This document shows, in pieces, positions 48,624 through 60,290 of a stretch of DNA of 64,000 nt (positions are counted from its first letter, which is position 1; the number at the start of each line of letters is the position of its first letter). The stretch is from positions 76,244,895 to 76,308,894 of the forward strand of contig OY294044.1 of NCBI GenBank assembly GCA_958510825.1, in the 5' to 3' direction. The DNA is from Brachypterus glaber (taxonomy: Eukaryota; Arthropoda; Insecta; Coleoptera; Kateretidae). Under the pieces are notes generated by a model, which saw nothing but the letters and a program-made list of their open reading frames with translations, did no database searches and had not been told where the DNA came from. Made by a program: the position numbers and the translations under genes.

Positions 48624-48663
48624 TATATACTAGCACAAAATCAATTTATCTTATCTTATCTTA

Positions 48664-48830
48664 GGGCCATTATATTTACCTTAAAGTAAAGTTATTTGTT
48701 CGGAAGAAAACCTTGGTCGTATAGCCACCACCAGAGATCATTGGTGGTCATTGTCAACAAAGCAGTTTTCAGCATTTATCCTGCTGGTAACGTTACCAGA
48801 GACTTAACTATTAGGTAACAATAATGGCCC
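48664..48830. mobile_element. 167-bp PIF/Harbinger-type MITE
   Basis: GGGCCATTATATTTACC and GGTAACAATAATGGCCC form TIRs flanked by TTA on both sides (48661-48663, 48831-48833). The GGGCC terminus and 3-bp target duplication match the class of the 135-bp element, but the interior is different. Confidence 0.8.
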
Positions 48831-49395
48831 TTAGAAATATTGTTATATCTGTGAAATTTCCGCCTTTTATAATAAAAAAGTCGATTTTATCAAAATACAA
48901 AATTGTATAAACGACCATTTTGCTCAGAAGGGAAGCATAGCCTGTAATTAAATTGCAGGTTATCCGTAGGAACTGGAAACATTTTTTAAATTAAAAAATA
49001 AAATGCTATGTAATTTCAACTTTTGTCTTGGGAATTAAGTATTTATTTTGTGCGTACTTCTTAACTCTTTAATGCCCGAGGCCACAGAGCCGGATAATAC
49101 ACCTTATTTCCATTTTCATGGTTTCGTAGAATTCTAGAAATAGATTTACATTCATAAATTATGAAACTTTCGTCTTTTGATTTGAAATGGTGCTAACTAT
49201 TAAGAAATTATATTGGTATGAAGTTAAATTAGACTGAAACTTTAATCCATTTTGTTGAATAGTTTCTCATGAGCACTTTAGTATTAGATTTATTTTTTCA
49301 TAAAAGAGTTAATATCTACTCCATATAGTTCACAACTAAAGTTATTAAGTTTACTTATTATACTCCTCGAAACATCACAGCAGATTATTATTATT
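48831..49395. other. AT-rich, nothing recognised
   Basis: No repeat boundary, exon or RNA gene seen. Confidence 0.4.
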
Positions 49396-49893
49396 CACGG
49401 CTAGCCTTAAACAAAGTTAAATGGAGTCAAACCACCCCGGATTTTTTGGTTTTAGGTTGTTTTTGGGACATTTCCAAACAGTTTTTGACAAAAATTGAAA
49501 TCGCTCACGAAGCCGTTTTTATTTAGAGATTCTTCTTCTTCTTCTTCTTCAAGTTTTTCCTGACATCACAATACGAAGTTTTTTCTATGACACACCCTAC
49601 AGCATAGGTACTACCCATGATACTCAATATAATCACGACCATTCACACGCCTACTTTGTTAATGTCCAAAATAATTTTTCTTGGGTAGTACCCCTATGGT
49701 GCGTCATAGAAAAAACTCCATATTGTGATGTCAGGAAAAAAATGAAGAAGAAGAATGACTTTATTTAAAAACGGCTTCGTGAGCGATTTCAATTTTTGTC
49801 AAAAACTGTTTGGAAATGTCCCAAAAAAAACCTAAAATCGAAAAATCTGGGGTGGTTTGACTTTCCATTTAACATTGTTTAAGGCTAGCCGTG
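49396..49893. mobile_element. 498-bp foldback/MITE
   Basis: Ends are CACGGCTAGCCTTAAACAAA and TTGTTTAAGGCTAGCCGTG-like. Arms of ~230 bp include GACATTTCCAAACAGTTTTT and ATCGCTCACGAAGCCGTTTT with their complements. A (TTC)n tract in the left arm is matched by (GAA)n in the right arm. Flanks are ATTATT-like on both sides. Confidence 0.85.
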
Positions 49894-50305
49894 TATTATA
49901 CATTTACTTTGTACCATTGCACTATGGTCCGAGCGACACCCAAAAATGGCATTAATTCGGCGGTTTACGCTACAGATATAAAAATTGGTGTATGGAGGTA
50001 TTTTAGAATTCTAAAACAGAATATGGCATTAAAAGTTAAAAATTCAAAATGGCGGGTCCAATATGGCCTCTATAATAATTAAATTTATAAATAAAGTTTT
50101 ACTTTAAATTGGTAATGTGCGTTTTTGGGTTGCTTAAATTCAATTTGACAGTAAAAATAAAAAATATAAAATGGCGTATTCAAAATGGCGTCAATAATCC
50201 TTAAATTTGAAACTTTGATCTTTTTTATATTTTGCTGCACATAAATATATTTTTTTTATTACGGCTTTATCTAATTATTATTATTTTATCAATTTTAAAT
50301 TATTA

Positions 50306-50680
50306 TCAATTACCTACATACCGAATTTCATGTTTCTACGGCCTCCCGTTCGAAAGATATACATGTATAGGTCATCCATCTTGTTTTTTTGTTCTGTTAA
50401 TTTTTGTTTGTCATTACATACCAAATACATAACACCCTACATACAAAATTTCAATTTTCTACGACGTCCCGTTCAAAAGATATGACTTTGACAGGTCGAC
50501 TATCTTGGTTTTTGGTTTTGTTGATTTTGGTTTTTCATTGGGTCCCTAAATACCGAATTTCAAGTTTCTACGACCTCCAGTTCAAAACATGTCACTTTCA
50601 CAGGTCCGAAATCTTGGTTTTTAATTTAGTTAATTTTAGTTTGTCATTGTACCCCTAGATACTAAATTTCTAGTTTGCAC
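50306..50680. repeat. Three diverged ~110-120-bp tandem units
   Basis: YCGAATTTCAWGTTTCTACG followed by CCGTTCRAAAGATAT recurs at 50321, 50444 and 50552, with a partial fourth at 50663. Spacing is 123, 108 and 111. Frames across it share peptide motifs (SCFYGLPFERYTC, SSFYDLQFKTCHF) for the same reason. Confidence 0.75.
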
Positions 50681-50920
50681 GTCCCTGGTTAAAATTACAA
50701 ATTACAAAATGATAGCCCTTATCAATTTTAAGCCATGTGCAAAAAATTGTTGCTGTGATTTATGTGGTTACAGAGATATTAAATCAAAGCTATTTTTTAC
50801 ACGTATCCTTGGAGGGCCGTAGCTCCCTTGGGGCTTGTTTCCTGACCAACCTTTATAGGAACTTTTTTTATATTTTTGTATAAAGAATCACCTCAAAAAA
50901 TGTTTTCCGTAAGTTCTGGA
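50681..50920 (-). mobile_element. Fragment of the 13567-14275 family
   Basis: GCCGTAGCTCCCTTGGGGCT and CCAACCTTTATAGGAACTTT match the fragment at 37268-37560. Confidence 0.65.
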
Positions 50921-51698
50921 ACAACTGTACTAAACATTTAAAAAATCTAAAATAGTACCTTTGTATAGGGATAATGAATAAGACAGAAGATATTATGAAT
51001 TAATTTATGTTGATATAACTGGTAAAGTAGATTACTAAATTGGAAAAAGTGGGACGCAAAAAGAAATCTGTAAGCTGATTTTTAATTGTTCAGTGGTGTA
51101 AATTAAGTTTTTTTTATGTGGGTTAAAATAATTTAAGTCAATTTTACTTAGTAAAATAAATAATATTTGTCATAAACATCAAAACTGTCAAGTTTTAAAT
51201 ATCCAATTTAAACAAAACAATCTTAAGTGTCGCACTTTTTTCCGATATAACTGTATTATTGTTTTCACTTTATGCCTTTGGCACACAATCCTAATGTATC
51301 ATAAGCTGTCACAGACACAGACAGAATTCGGGGAAAGTCAATTCCAAATGTCGATTTTTAAAACGTTAAAACGACTTTTTTTTATTAAAGCTAATTAAAT
51401 TAGGACTGTTCATTGAAGCTTTTAACCTTATATTCGATGAAAATATCATCTGTCCAAAGACATTCAAGTTACCTCAATTATCGTGATTTCTCAGTAGACG
51501 ATTTTAATTGCGATAACATTTAAATAGAAATAGGTAATTTACTATGTTGCCATAATCAAATATAGCAAACTCCTATTTTTAATAAAATTGAGTTTAAAGG
51601 GGATTAGGGGAAGGGCCCTAAGTTGATGAAACTGGTTTGTATAAAATAGCGTTTTCATTTAAATCATTTATTTTATTTAGAAGGTGGTACCGTAATCT
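50921..51698. other. AT-rich, nothing recognised
   Basis: No exon, RNA gene or repeat boundary identified. Confidence 0.4.
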
Positions 51699-52844
51699 GG
51701 GGTGAAGCGGATCAAAAATATCAGTTTTCTTTAAATATTTAAATGTATCTATTGAACAAAAAATGGGAAAAAAATAAATTTTACTATTCAGCTACACGTT
51801 GAAGATTTTTAGAAAAATTTAGCTTATCTTTTCTTTCAGTTTTTTTTTATTAATGGTTGATCTGCTTCATCCCATGAATGGGGGTGAAGCGGATCAATTA
51901 CTTGTTTATCAAAAAAATCGTTCTTGAGGACCTATGAAAAACGAAATTAATCAAAACACAATAAAACCAAATAAAAGGCCTGTCTGTAGGGCTTAAGAGC
52001 GTGTTAAAATCAATAAAAAAGTCCAAATCAAAATAAGAGAATTTTTATTTAAACAACAATTAAATTGTCTATATATAAAAAAATTAAACAAATGTAGTTC
52101 CAGTCTATAAATAAAAAAACATATTTTCAAAGTTTAGAACTAAAAACAAAAATATATTCATTCCTATAAATAAAAAAGAAATACATTCTTTGTACTTTGG
52201 TAAAAAATAATAGATAGAGTAGGTAAGAATTATTTTTATAATTATTTTTTAGCTTAGCCAATTATTCTAGATTATAGTAGAAATATTTCTGAAAATATAT
52301 TTTCCTCTTCTGTATAATTTGTCTTCAACTTTTCGGACAATTTGATCCTTCTTGACTACAGAAATATCCGTGACACCTGAGTATACGAAAAACACTTCTT
52401 TTGATGTAGGTTTCTTTCGTAGAAAGTTCATTTACTATCGAGCTCATATGACCTGGTATAGTTTATCTTGGCAATACCTAATTTAAAACATACAGTGATC
52501 CGTTTCACCTCACGAAATGTAATTGTCATAAAAAAATTCATAGAGAAACACAAACCATATATTAAAAAAAGTCAAGTGTATGCATGTTGTTAAAAGACAG
52601 TTTTAATATATATGTTAACTAGGGACACTAGCCTTGCTAACTTAAGACCTAGATCTAGTGTCACTAATGTTAACTACACCAATGTTAATTATTCCACTTT
52701 TGGTGTTGTTTTCGATCTTTGTGAATTATCGGTATTTTACTTTAAAACTCAGTTCTCGTTCATTAGTTTTGTTGGTTCCCGGAGAGTAGAGTTATGCGTG
52801 ACGCGTAAATATTTAAAAAATTGTATTTTGATCCGCTTCACCCC
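51699..52844. mobile_element. ~1.15-kb element with GGGGTGAAGCGGATCA termini
   Basis: Starts GGGGTGAAGCGGATCAAAA and ends TTTTGATCCGCTTCACCCC. Variants of the same motif recur at 51857-51873 (reverse), 51880-51897 (forward) and 52496-52512 (reverse). The frame at 52612-52878 has no domain and runs through the right terminus. It resembles a non-autonomous DNA element with reiterated transposase-binding-like sites. No flanking duplication is obvious. Confidence 0.65.
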
Positions 52845-54179
52845 TTGTGAATTACTGATTTCCTTTAAAAAAAAATAATTAAAAAAAAAATGTAAAATTA
52901 GTCATCTTACCATCAGGAGATGGTAAGTTAAAGAAGGATAAAAAATCTAAAAAAAAACATTTATTAAAAACAAAAAAAAATATAAGAATAAGAAAAATAG
53001 GTTAAAACTTGTTAGGCTAATGAAGGGTATTTTAATTTTCACAAAAATCACAAATCCAAATCTTTATTTTGGCTTCTTTGAACTTATTTCATTGCAGTAA
53101 GTATGGGCGCATAATTTGTAGCTAAAGCTATAATCATACCTCATTATCTTTACCAATATCCCCGCATATTAATTAGACAGTCCTTTTTATTCGAAACGTC
53201 TAAATCGATATTATTTATGTGTATTATAGTATCCAAAGGCGTGCGCAGGATTTTACTTTTGTGGGTGCCAACCATGAAAATGCCGCCTTTTCACACTTCC
53301 CTTGACAGGAGACAGGTACCCTTGTCATTAAAGCCTAAATTCCCAATTGAAAGTAAATTGCCAAATCAAGTACGAAAAATTAGATAGCACCAAAATTTGT
53401 ATGAAAGAAAAATAGTTTATTATTAACCTGCAAGGAAAGAATGGTATATTATACTTAGTTTTTAAAAAAAATTGCTACGTTTACGATACAATGTACTGCT
53501 GTGAAATTGAATGTATACAGTTTTAAGGGCAAAAATCAATTTTTTTATTTTTTGGAATTTTCGTAAATCGTTTCCTTCTTATAACATATTTTCTTTATTA
53601 TTAATTGTTTGATTTTTACAGGCCGTAAGCAAACAAAACTTTCTGCTAACTCCAAAATTAGATTTAAAGTTACATACTTAAATTTTATTAATTTGTTAAT
53701 TTGCATAAAACTTCTTTTACTAGTTAATAATTTACGTTTTATCTGATAAAGGCAAAGTAAGCAGTTTGAATAATGAGGAAGAAAATTAGATTAAGAATGG
53801 TTAAGTAAGACAAATTTTGATGACTAGTTTTTTGTTTTATTGATTTTCATTAAAACAACCTAAAAATATATATAATAATTATCATTCAGTTAGTAACTGT
53901 AATGGTAACTTGCTTTTCTCCTAGGGATCGAACGAATTTTAAAACTGAAAATAAAATTTAATTTTAGTTATAATACCCAATAATTAACACTAAACTAACT
54001 AAGAATTCAACCAATGAATCAAATGTTTTTAACAAATTTGACAGTTCATTGGCCAAATTTTTAGTTAGCTTAGCATCAGTTATAGGCAATAGATATGGTT
54101 TTTCTGCCCTGTCATATGTGTTTCAACAGGTTTTGGGTCGTTGAGACCGAATCTGGCCTCAGAATGTTTTTTTCTACGA
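52845..54179. other. AT-rich, minor repeat traces
   Basis: 53970-54080 contains CCCAATAATTAACACTAAAC and a weak inverted partner TTTTAGTTAGCTTAG. 54130-54165 matches the palindromic family (GGGTCGTTGAGACCGAATCT). No gene. Confidence 0.4.
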
Positions 54180-54332
54180 CTGCTTTAGAATGTAAGCAAA
54201 TACACACACTTTTCAAACACAGAATGAATCCATTCTAGCTCTAGATACGGTATGAATATTCCGTATCAAGTGTTAGAATGAGCAAATGTAGTGCCATCTC
54301 TTGTTTATAAAAGTAAAGATTAGCAAAATTAG

Positions 54333-54400
<68 letters not shown>

Positions 54401-54620
54401 ACCATGAAATTTTGAATAATTTAATGCAATTTAAAGTTTTGCGTTAAAATTACATAAAGTTTATTAGTTTTTCTTAATATATGACCAGTTTTTTATCAAT
54501 TTAGTTCAAAAAATTAAAACTGCTCCATCTATTGTTAAATATTTAAACCTGATATCTGTCACAATTTGACATAACCTTCAATTTTTGCATTATAATTTGT
54601 AAATATGTGCTAAAATTAAA
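54180..54620. repeat. Dispersed repeat, inverted partner of 7047-7415
   Basis: Reverse complement of the first copy. It differs mainly by an (AT)n expansion at 54340-54384 followed by poly-T. Confidence 0.8.
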
Positions 54621-54631
54621 TTTTTTACATT

Positions 54632-54800
54632 TACATTTACATGTTTGTTTAACCTCCTACTATTCTACTTAATTAAGCATCCCTTAAGTCCAGGACTTGT
54701 GTGGGCTAGTAGTAGAGGGAACCCCCGGCTTATACTGACTTTCGAACCAGTTTCTAGGGAGTGTTCTTTTCACTTATCGCCTTCGCCAATTTTCAATTAA
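54632..54800 (-). mobile_element. tRNA-derived SINE, copy 2 (head missing)
   Basis: Shares TTAAGTCCAGGACTTGTGTG, GGGCTAGTAGTAGAGGGAAC and TTCGAACCAGTTT with copy 1. The homology stops before the tRNA-like segment, so the promoter is absent. Confidence 0.75.
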
Positions 54801-55027
54801 TATTGTCATCGTTATCGGGGGGTCAAAAATAAACTAAAAATATTTTACGTAATAGGGTCCTTATGTAAGGGAAGTAACATTTTTATTACACTCGTTAAAA
54901 TAGCTACATAAAATACGAAATATAGTTTTTCTGAGCCTTTAAATTATTGAGAAAAAAATATGTTTTGCTCTCGGGAAAAACACTATGTGCTTTAATTTTT
55001 TTTTTTCATTTATTTACTTTTTACGTA

Positions 55028-55852
55028 CAGTTGGACCCACAAAAAACGCAAGATTTAAATATGCTAAAATGTCAATTTTACTAATTATTTTATAGTGTAA
55101 GATTTTAAGAAATAGGTTAGGTTAATTTGACAATTAATTGTCAGTTTTTTCAAAGTTTATTACAGAAAATGCATGCGAATAATGTCGAATATTAAAAAAA
55201 TAACAATAATAAATAATAAACTGAAAAAACATTTAGAATATTTAATCAAATCAAAAATTAAAACACAATATTTAGTAAATGTTATGAAAAAATAAAAAAT
55301 TGAACTCTACTAACCAAACATATAATTTATGAAAATTATGATTTTCGTTTAAAAAAAAGTTTTTCCGGAGTATTTTTTAGCTTTTTTAATCTTGGAACTA
55401 TCAATGCGGCGACGGGCGATGATTTTTAACCCAGGAAAATTTGTATTGTTTATAGCATGCACCGCTTCTTGTAAATGGTATTCTCTCAAATAATTAAGTA
55501 AATTTTCATCCTGATTTGATATCTTCTTTTTTTCCGAGTCTGCACGCCATTTCCTCCCACATCTATTTTTTCTTCAATCTTACCCATTATTCTTTTTTTT
55601 ATAATCTTAACACAACTCTCCGAAACACTAAATAACCTTGCCACAATTAAAGGTCACTTCCTTACATCATGCTTCCAATATACTAATAGTTTGAGATTTC
55701 TTAACATTTCTTAACGCATTTCTAAATACTTTATAATTATTATAAGTAATTTTGACAAATATTGTCAACATGACAACGGCTTTGTTTGTATTGTAATTAT
55801 TGAATTTACGCAACTAAGTTTTCATCTTGTTTTTTTTTTTCGGATCCAACTG
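55028..55852 (-). mobile_element. 825-bp Tc1-like element, internally deleted
   Basis: Termini CAGTTGGACCCACAAAAAAC and the complementary ...CGGATCCAACTG are flanked by TA (55026-55027, 55853-55854). TIR similarity continues to CAAGAT. It carries the N-terminal transposase remnant listed separately. Full Tc1 elements are about 1.3-2 kb, so roughly half is lost. Confidence 0.85.
55375..55670 (-). pseudogene. Decayed Tc1-like transposase N-terminus
   Basis: Reading leftward, one frame gives VARLFSVSESCVKIIKKRI, the recognition half of an HTH. After a frameshift another gives DENLLNYLREYHLQEAVHAI, then NNTNFPG and RRRIDSSKIKKAKK. This LxNYLRE...NFPG...RRRI pattern matches the Tc1 second DNA-binding domain and parallels LMNYLRENPF...NFPGS at 39060-39150. 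At least one frameshift and in-frame stops are present, and there is no DDE domain. Confidence 0.7.
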
Positions 55853-56356
55853 TACAAAAGCAAAATAAAAAAATATTTTTGTATATGTTTTTGTAGAAAA
55901 TTTTACAATCTACAATTTAAGTCATATACACTTAATGTTTATACAAATTTAATAGTTTTGTCACAAATAAGCAATTAAGCACTTTAATTTTATTATTTTT
56001 ATTTTTTTTTCGCGTACTTGCTGTGACAACAGGTCTTTCGCATATTGATTTTTGAATTCCTTATATTTTTTAAATATAGCCTAACTTTAAATCCTACTTT
56101 TTTTAAGATTTTGAAAAAAAAACTTTATTACCTGGATTTATATCTCAAAAAATTAAAGTGCTGGAAGGTCAGATTCAGGTTCTATGCCCCCGAATTAGTA
56201 AGAAAAATTAACTTTCAGGTCAGGGAAAAAAAGTTGCATTTGTTGCTTTGTACTATTGATTAAATCAACCTTAAAATAATAAATCTAAATTATACAACTC
56301 ATAGAATAACATTGCCTCGAACATTGCAATCAATGTTTGACTTGTTATACCAATAA
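55853..56356. other. AT-rich, nothing recognised
   Basis: The frame at 56045-56263 is lysine/leucine rich with no domain I know. It lacks splice or repeat support. Confidence 0.35.
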
Positions 56357-56542
56357 CAGTGGCGGATCCAGGTTATGGGATAAAATTTAATAATGGTATA
56401 AATTGGTTTAATAATTATAAATTAAAAAAAATAAATTAAAAAAAGAAAAAATTGTCATAGTTATTCTTCATATTGTAATAAAAGATCAAATCCAAGAGGG
56501 TTGTACATACAGTTGATTAGCAACAACTTTATTATTCTTAGA

Positions 56543-57402
56543 GGGACCGTCGTTATTATTTATAGGGACCGTTGTTCTTAGCAAAGGGACCAAATTTTCT
56601 CAATTTAAAAATAAAATGAATATTTTTAATATAATATTTTTTATATTTCTCACATCCAATTGGCTTTCTCTAAGATTAATTTTAGGCATTATATTGTTTT
56701 TTTGAGTTTGGAATATATTTATTTCTTTATTCTGCAAGAGTTTTAGAAAGAACAATGTTAACAGAGTAAAAATTTGCATAATTTTTCAAATATGTAACGA
56801 CGTTCCCTATGTTAGCAACAACGGTTCCTTTTCGTGGGGACCGTCGTTACAAGGGACCGTCGTTGCGTTTAGACACAATTAGTGGGATTCGGATAAAGGT
56901 CTTTAGATCAGTTCCTGCAAATTTGAGGTTAGATATTGTATATGTTATTGTACAAATCTAAAATGTTTAGTCTGAGATATAATTAAAAACAATTAAGATA
57001 ATATTAGGGACCGGCGTTGTTCATTAAAAAAGTACGCATTAAAATAACATCGCTTAAACTAAATTTATTAAATGGATATTTACAATTAGAAGTACTTACC
57101 GCTCTCAACACGTAATGAAAATACTTGGTACTGATCTTCTACTAGTAATTTTAACGTACCACGATCGGCATTTTAGCAGTGTCGGATTTTACTAATATAA
57201 GAAGCGCTCGATTTAAATTGGGAGACATAAGTTATAATTTTTTTTATTCAAACCAGTATAAGATTTTCCAAGTAAATAAGTCTTATGACGTAAGTTAACA
57301 GTTCTTAGAAAAAATATTTTGCAACGTTCAATTAAGGTAATCTACATACAAATATGCATTGTATGTCAAAAAAGGTTGCGGGAGACAAGGGACCGTTGTT
57401 AC
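56543..57402. repeat. Array of GGGACCGTCGTT motifs
   Basis: Forward copies start at 56543, 56565, 56837, 56853, 57007 (GGGACCGGCGTTG) and 57389. Reverse copies start near 56796 (AACGACGTTCCC) and 56816 (AACAACGGTTCC). Spacing is irregular. Position inside the hAT-like element suggests sub-terminal binding sites. Confidence 0.7.
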
Positions 57403-57502
57403 GTTTTTTAGGTTAATATATCAGATTTTCAAAACAGACGATATTTATAGAAGCTATTAGTAACTGAGTATCAAAATTTTATAATTTATGGCACAAATAA
57501 AT

Positions 57503-57533
57503 TCTATTCTATTCTATTCTATTCTATTCTATC
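57503..57533. repeat. (ATTCT)n microsatellite
   Basis: About six pentamer units inside the hAT-like element. Confidence 0.9.
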
Positions 57534-58133
57534 CCCTTTAAAAGGACCTCCAAAAATTCGGCTTTTATTTATAAAACTCAAGGACGCTTTAAGATAGCGG
57601 CGAGGTTTTGAATATGATCTAATTTTAATAAGTCCTATCATCACCCCCCCCACCGTCTAAAACATATTGTTAAAAATTTTCAATTTTTACATTCGTCAGA
57701 CAATGACGCCAGTATTAGGTTTGTTTTACAAATAAACCCACAATGATATTGTGTGGGTATTTTTTACAACCAAGATATAACCATGGTTAGGATCCGCCCT
57801 TGGCCAATTAGGTGTTGACAATATAACAAGTACTACAATCGCCAAAATAATTAATAGTTAACTATTAAATACAACGTTATGTGTTTAAATAATCACCATA
57901 GATTGCAGTAAATAACAATGCAGTAATTTCGTGTCCGCATAATAAACCTGAAAATAACAAATTCAGCCTGAAAATGCACAAAATCGTTATCTTGATGTTT
58001 CTGCATGGCAGAAAGTCAAATAATTAAGCTAAAATAACGATCTATAATGCTTTCCCTAAAGAAAAAAAAACAATGTAAAATGTTTGTACTTATTATACCT
58101 CCACTGGTGACCTAGTTAAAACTTCATACAACT

Positions 58134-58151
58134 GGTGACCTATAGGTCACC
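58134..58151. promoter_or_regulatory. Perfect 18-bp palindrome with nuclear-receptor half-sites
   Basis: GGTGACCTATAGGTCACC holds two AGGTCA half-sites in everted arrangement, with a further TGACCT at 58108-58113. AGGTCA is the core half-site for EcR/USP, ERR and FTZ-F1 class receptors. No gene start is visible nearby, so a regulatory role is speculative. Confidence 0.3.
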
Positions 58152-58344
58152 ATAGTACCACTACAGTACCACTCAGGACACCTGGGGTCAGACCTCCTGA
58201 AAAAAATATTTTGCTGTATTTTTTTATGTTTAGTGACATTGTGAACCTTACTATTTATTTAATAATTTGGTATAGTCATTACTCGAGTTATTAAGTGGAA
58301 ACAAATATAATAAAATTGGTAATGATAAGTACATGTATCGACAC

Positions 58345-58573
58345 CAATTGAGCACGTCGGAGCAAAAAAAAGGCTCCTGCGAGTCGAGAGGAAAAAAGAG
58401 AGTAAAATATCAAGGTTACTAGAAATGCATAAAACCGAAAATCCGTTTTTGCAGATAGGACATTTTTTCGTAGAACGGCAGCATTGGTCTCGCTTTTGCC
58501 CTTAACAATATTTTTGTCTCTTCTTTCCTTTCAACTCACAGGAGCCTCTCTTTTACTGTGACATGCTCAATTG
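58345..58573. mobile_element. 229-bp MITE
   Basis: CAATTGAGCACGTC and GACATGCTCAATTG form termini. The inner pair GGCTCCTGCGAGTCGAGAGG and its diverged complement (CTTTCAACTCACAGGAGCC) extends the TIR to ~50 bp. No ORF. Confidence 0.75.
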
Positions 58574-58714
58574 TATGTCAAGTATGTTATTGGCTCATGC
58601 TGGCTAAGATGTATTTTTTTATGGGTCACTAGTTAAGGGTTATAATTGTTTTAGCTCATCATAAATAGAACAAAGGTAACTATAATTAAATGGCACTAGC
58701 TCATTAAGCTTTTA

Positions 58715-59017
58715 CACTGTAAAAAAAAAAATAGAATGTAATGTGTTGCCATGTAGGTACAAGTAAAATTTACGAGATTTTACATGTAATTTTACAATTT
58801 TATATGAATATTACATGTAATTTAGATGTAATATTCATACAAAATTGTAAAATTACATATAAAATTTCTTAAATTTTACTTGTCTCTGCATGGCAACACA
58901 TTACCTATGATTCTGCATGTAAATTTACTAAATACTACTAGATTTTACATGTAATTTTACATGTAATTTGCATATAAAATTGTAAAATTATATGTAAAGT
59001 TGTAAAATTACATGTAT
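58715..59017. mobile_element. CACTGTAAAAA MITE, third copy
   Basis: Starts CACTGTAAAAAAAAAAATAG and contains GTAATGTGTTGCCATG and TGGCAACACATTACCTATGA, the same blocks as 14889-15172. The right terminus is degraded. Confidence 0.7.
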
Positions 59018-60290
59018 CGGACCGTATGCCCTGTTTTCTACATGCGATAATTTAAGAATGGAATACACAATCGACCCGATGATATATAAAAAATATAATG
59101 GGGGAAGAACCCTATTGTAGAAATAAAATCCTTAAAAAATAAAAAAAATGGGGGCTTAAGTTATATCATATAACATAAAAGAAAAGTCGGCTATACTTAA
59201 CTCAAGTTACAGAATGTTTTTAAAAAATGTTAATTTAATAATTTTTAATAATGGAGTGTTAATTTCTAGCCTATTAAATTTTAAAGGAAAAAAAATAATA
59301 AAAACTAAAATAAATATATAATATATATAAACCTCATCATCAAGTTATCAGTGCTAAGATATAAAAGTATTTTTTCCTTGACAGGATCTAAATCTTAGGA
59401 ATTTATTTAGGATAACACGAGAGATCGCATATTTTATAGATCTATAAAATATGGGAATTTCATGCCCAAAATTTTTCAGGAATTTTTTACCTTGTCCTTA
59501 AGCATACATCTCGATATAGATTTGTTAAAAATATTTTTAATGGACATATTTCTTAATATTATTTTAACTTACATTTCAAACGACAGTTGTTTAATAATTT
59601 AATCTAATTTAATATCTTTAAACGTTTTAAAGATTACCATTTTTTTTACTTTGAATGATACATAAACAATTAAAGCAAATGCTTAATTTTAAGTGTTTTA
59701 ATCAAAACGTTTAAAATATAATAAGGAAAAGTCCAAACAAATTACTGACATATCGCAATGTGGGTTAATATATTATTGCATTTTACAATCCAAATCAGAG
59801 TTATTATTGTAACCTGGTCAACACATGGCAACACTGTTAAATTTCTTATTCTCAACTAAGCCTACTTCAGCTACGAACTACCCAAATACTCTAGACTGAA
59901 GAGCTTTCAGAGTCGAAAATTGGATTTATTTTTAGTTAACTCTGCTCTATTCGGGATGGAACTAGGTTAAAACAAGCCGTTAAGTGTGTTTTTCTTTGCA
60001 TTCGAAGGTATGCCCTTCACAGTGGACACTATCTTGCATTTTCTCTCGATATTCTTCCCAAAATATAATTGCCTTTTATTTTTTATGCTATGGGTAAATT
60101 AAAAAACTTTTTTGTTACAAATGAATCTCTTTTAAATGTGCTAAGAATATTTTTATCAATCAGAGTAACCTCTTTTAAAAATTTAGAGTTTACAGCGTTG
60201 GCTTACAAGTAAAAGGCACTAAGTCAACTTTTTGCAAAAATGGGATTTAAATGGCACTTTAATTAATTTTTGATGATCTATGTACAGGTA
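59018..60290. other. AT-rich, nothing recognised
   Basis: AT-rich with an (AT) rich patch near 59320. The GC-richer part 59860-60050 has no exon signature on either strand. Confidence 0.4.

Larger units (their letters stand above)
56357..57802. mobile_element. hAT-like element, 1446 bp
   Basis: Left terminus CAGTGGCGGATCCAGGTTATGG and right terminus ATGGTTAGGATCCGCCCTTG are inverted repeats. Flanking octamers ACCAATAA and GCCAATTA agree at 6 of 8, consistent with the 8-bp duplication of hAT transposons. The interior carries eight copies of GGGACCGTYGTT or its complement. No transposase ORF remains. An (ATTCT)n run lies at 57503-57533. Confidence 0.75.

Noticed and set aside
50306..50680. CRISPR-like regularly spaced repeats
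   Set aside because: Units are diverged, have no conserved short direct repeat with unique spacers, and the genome is eukaryotic.
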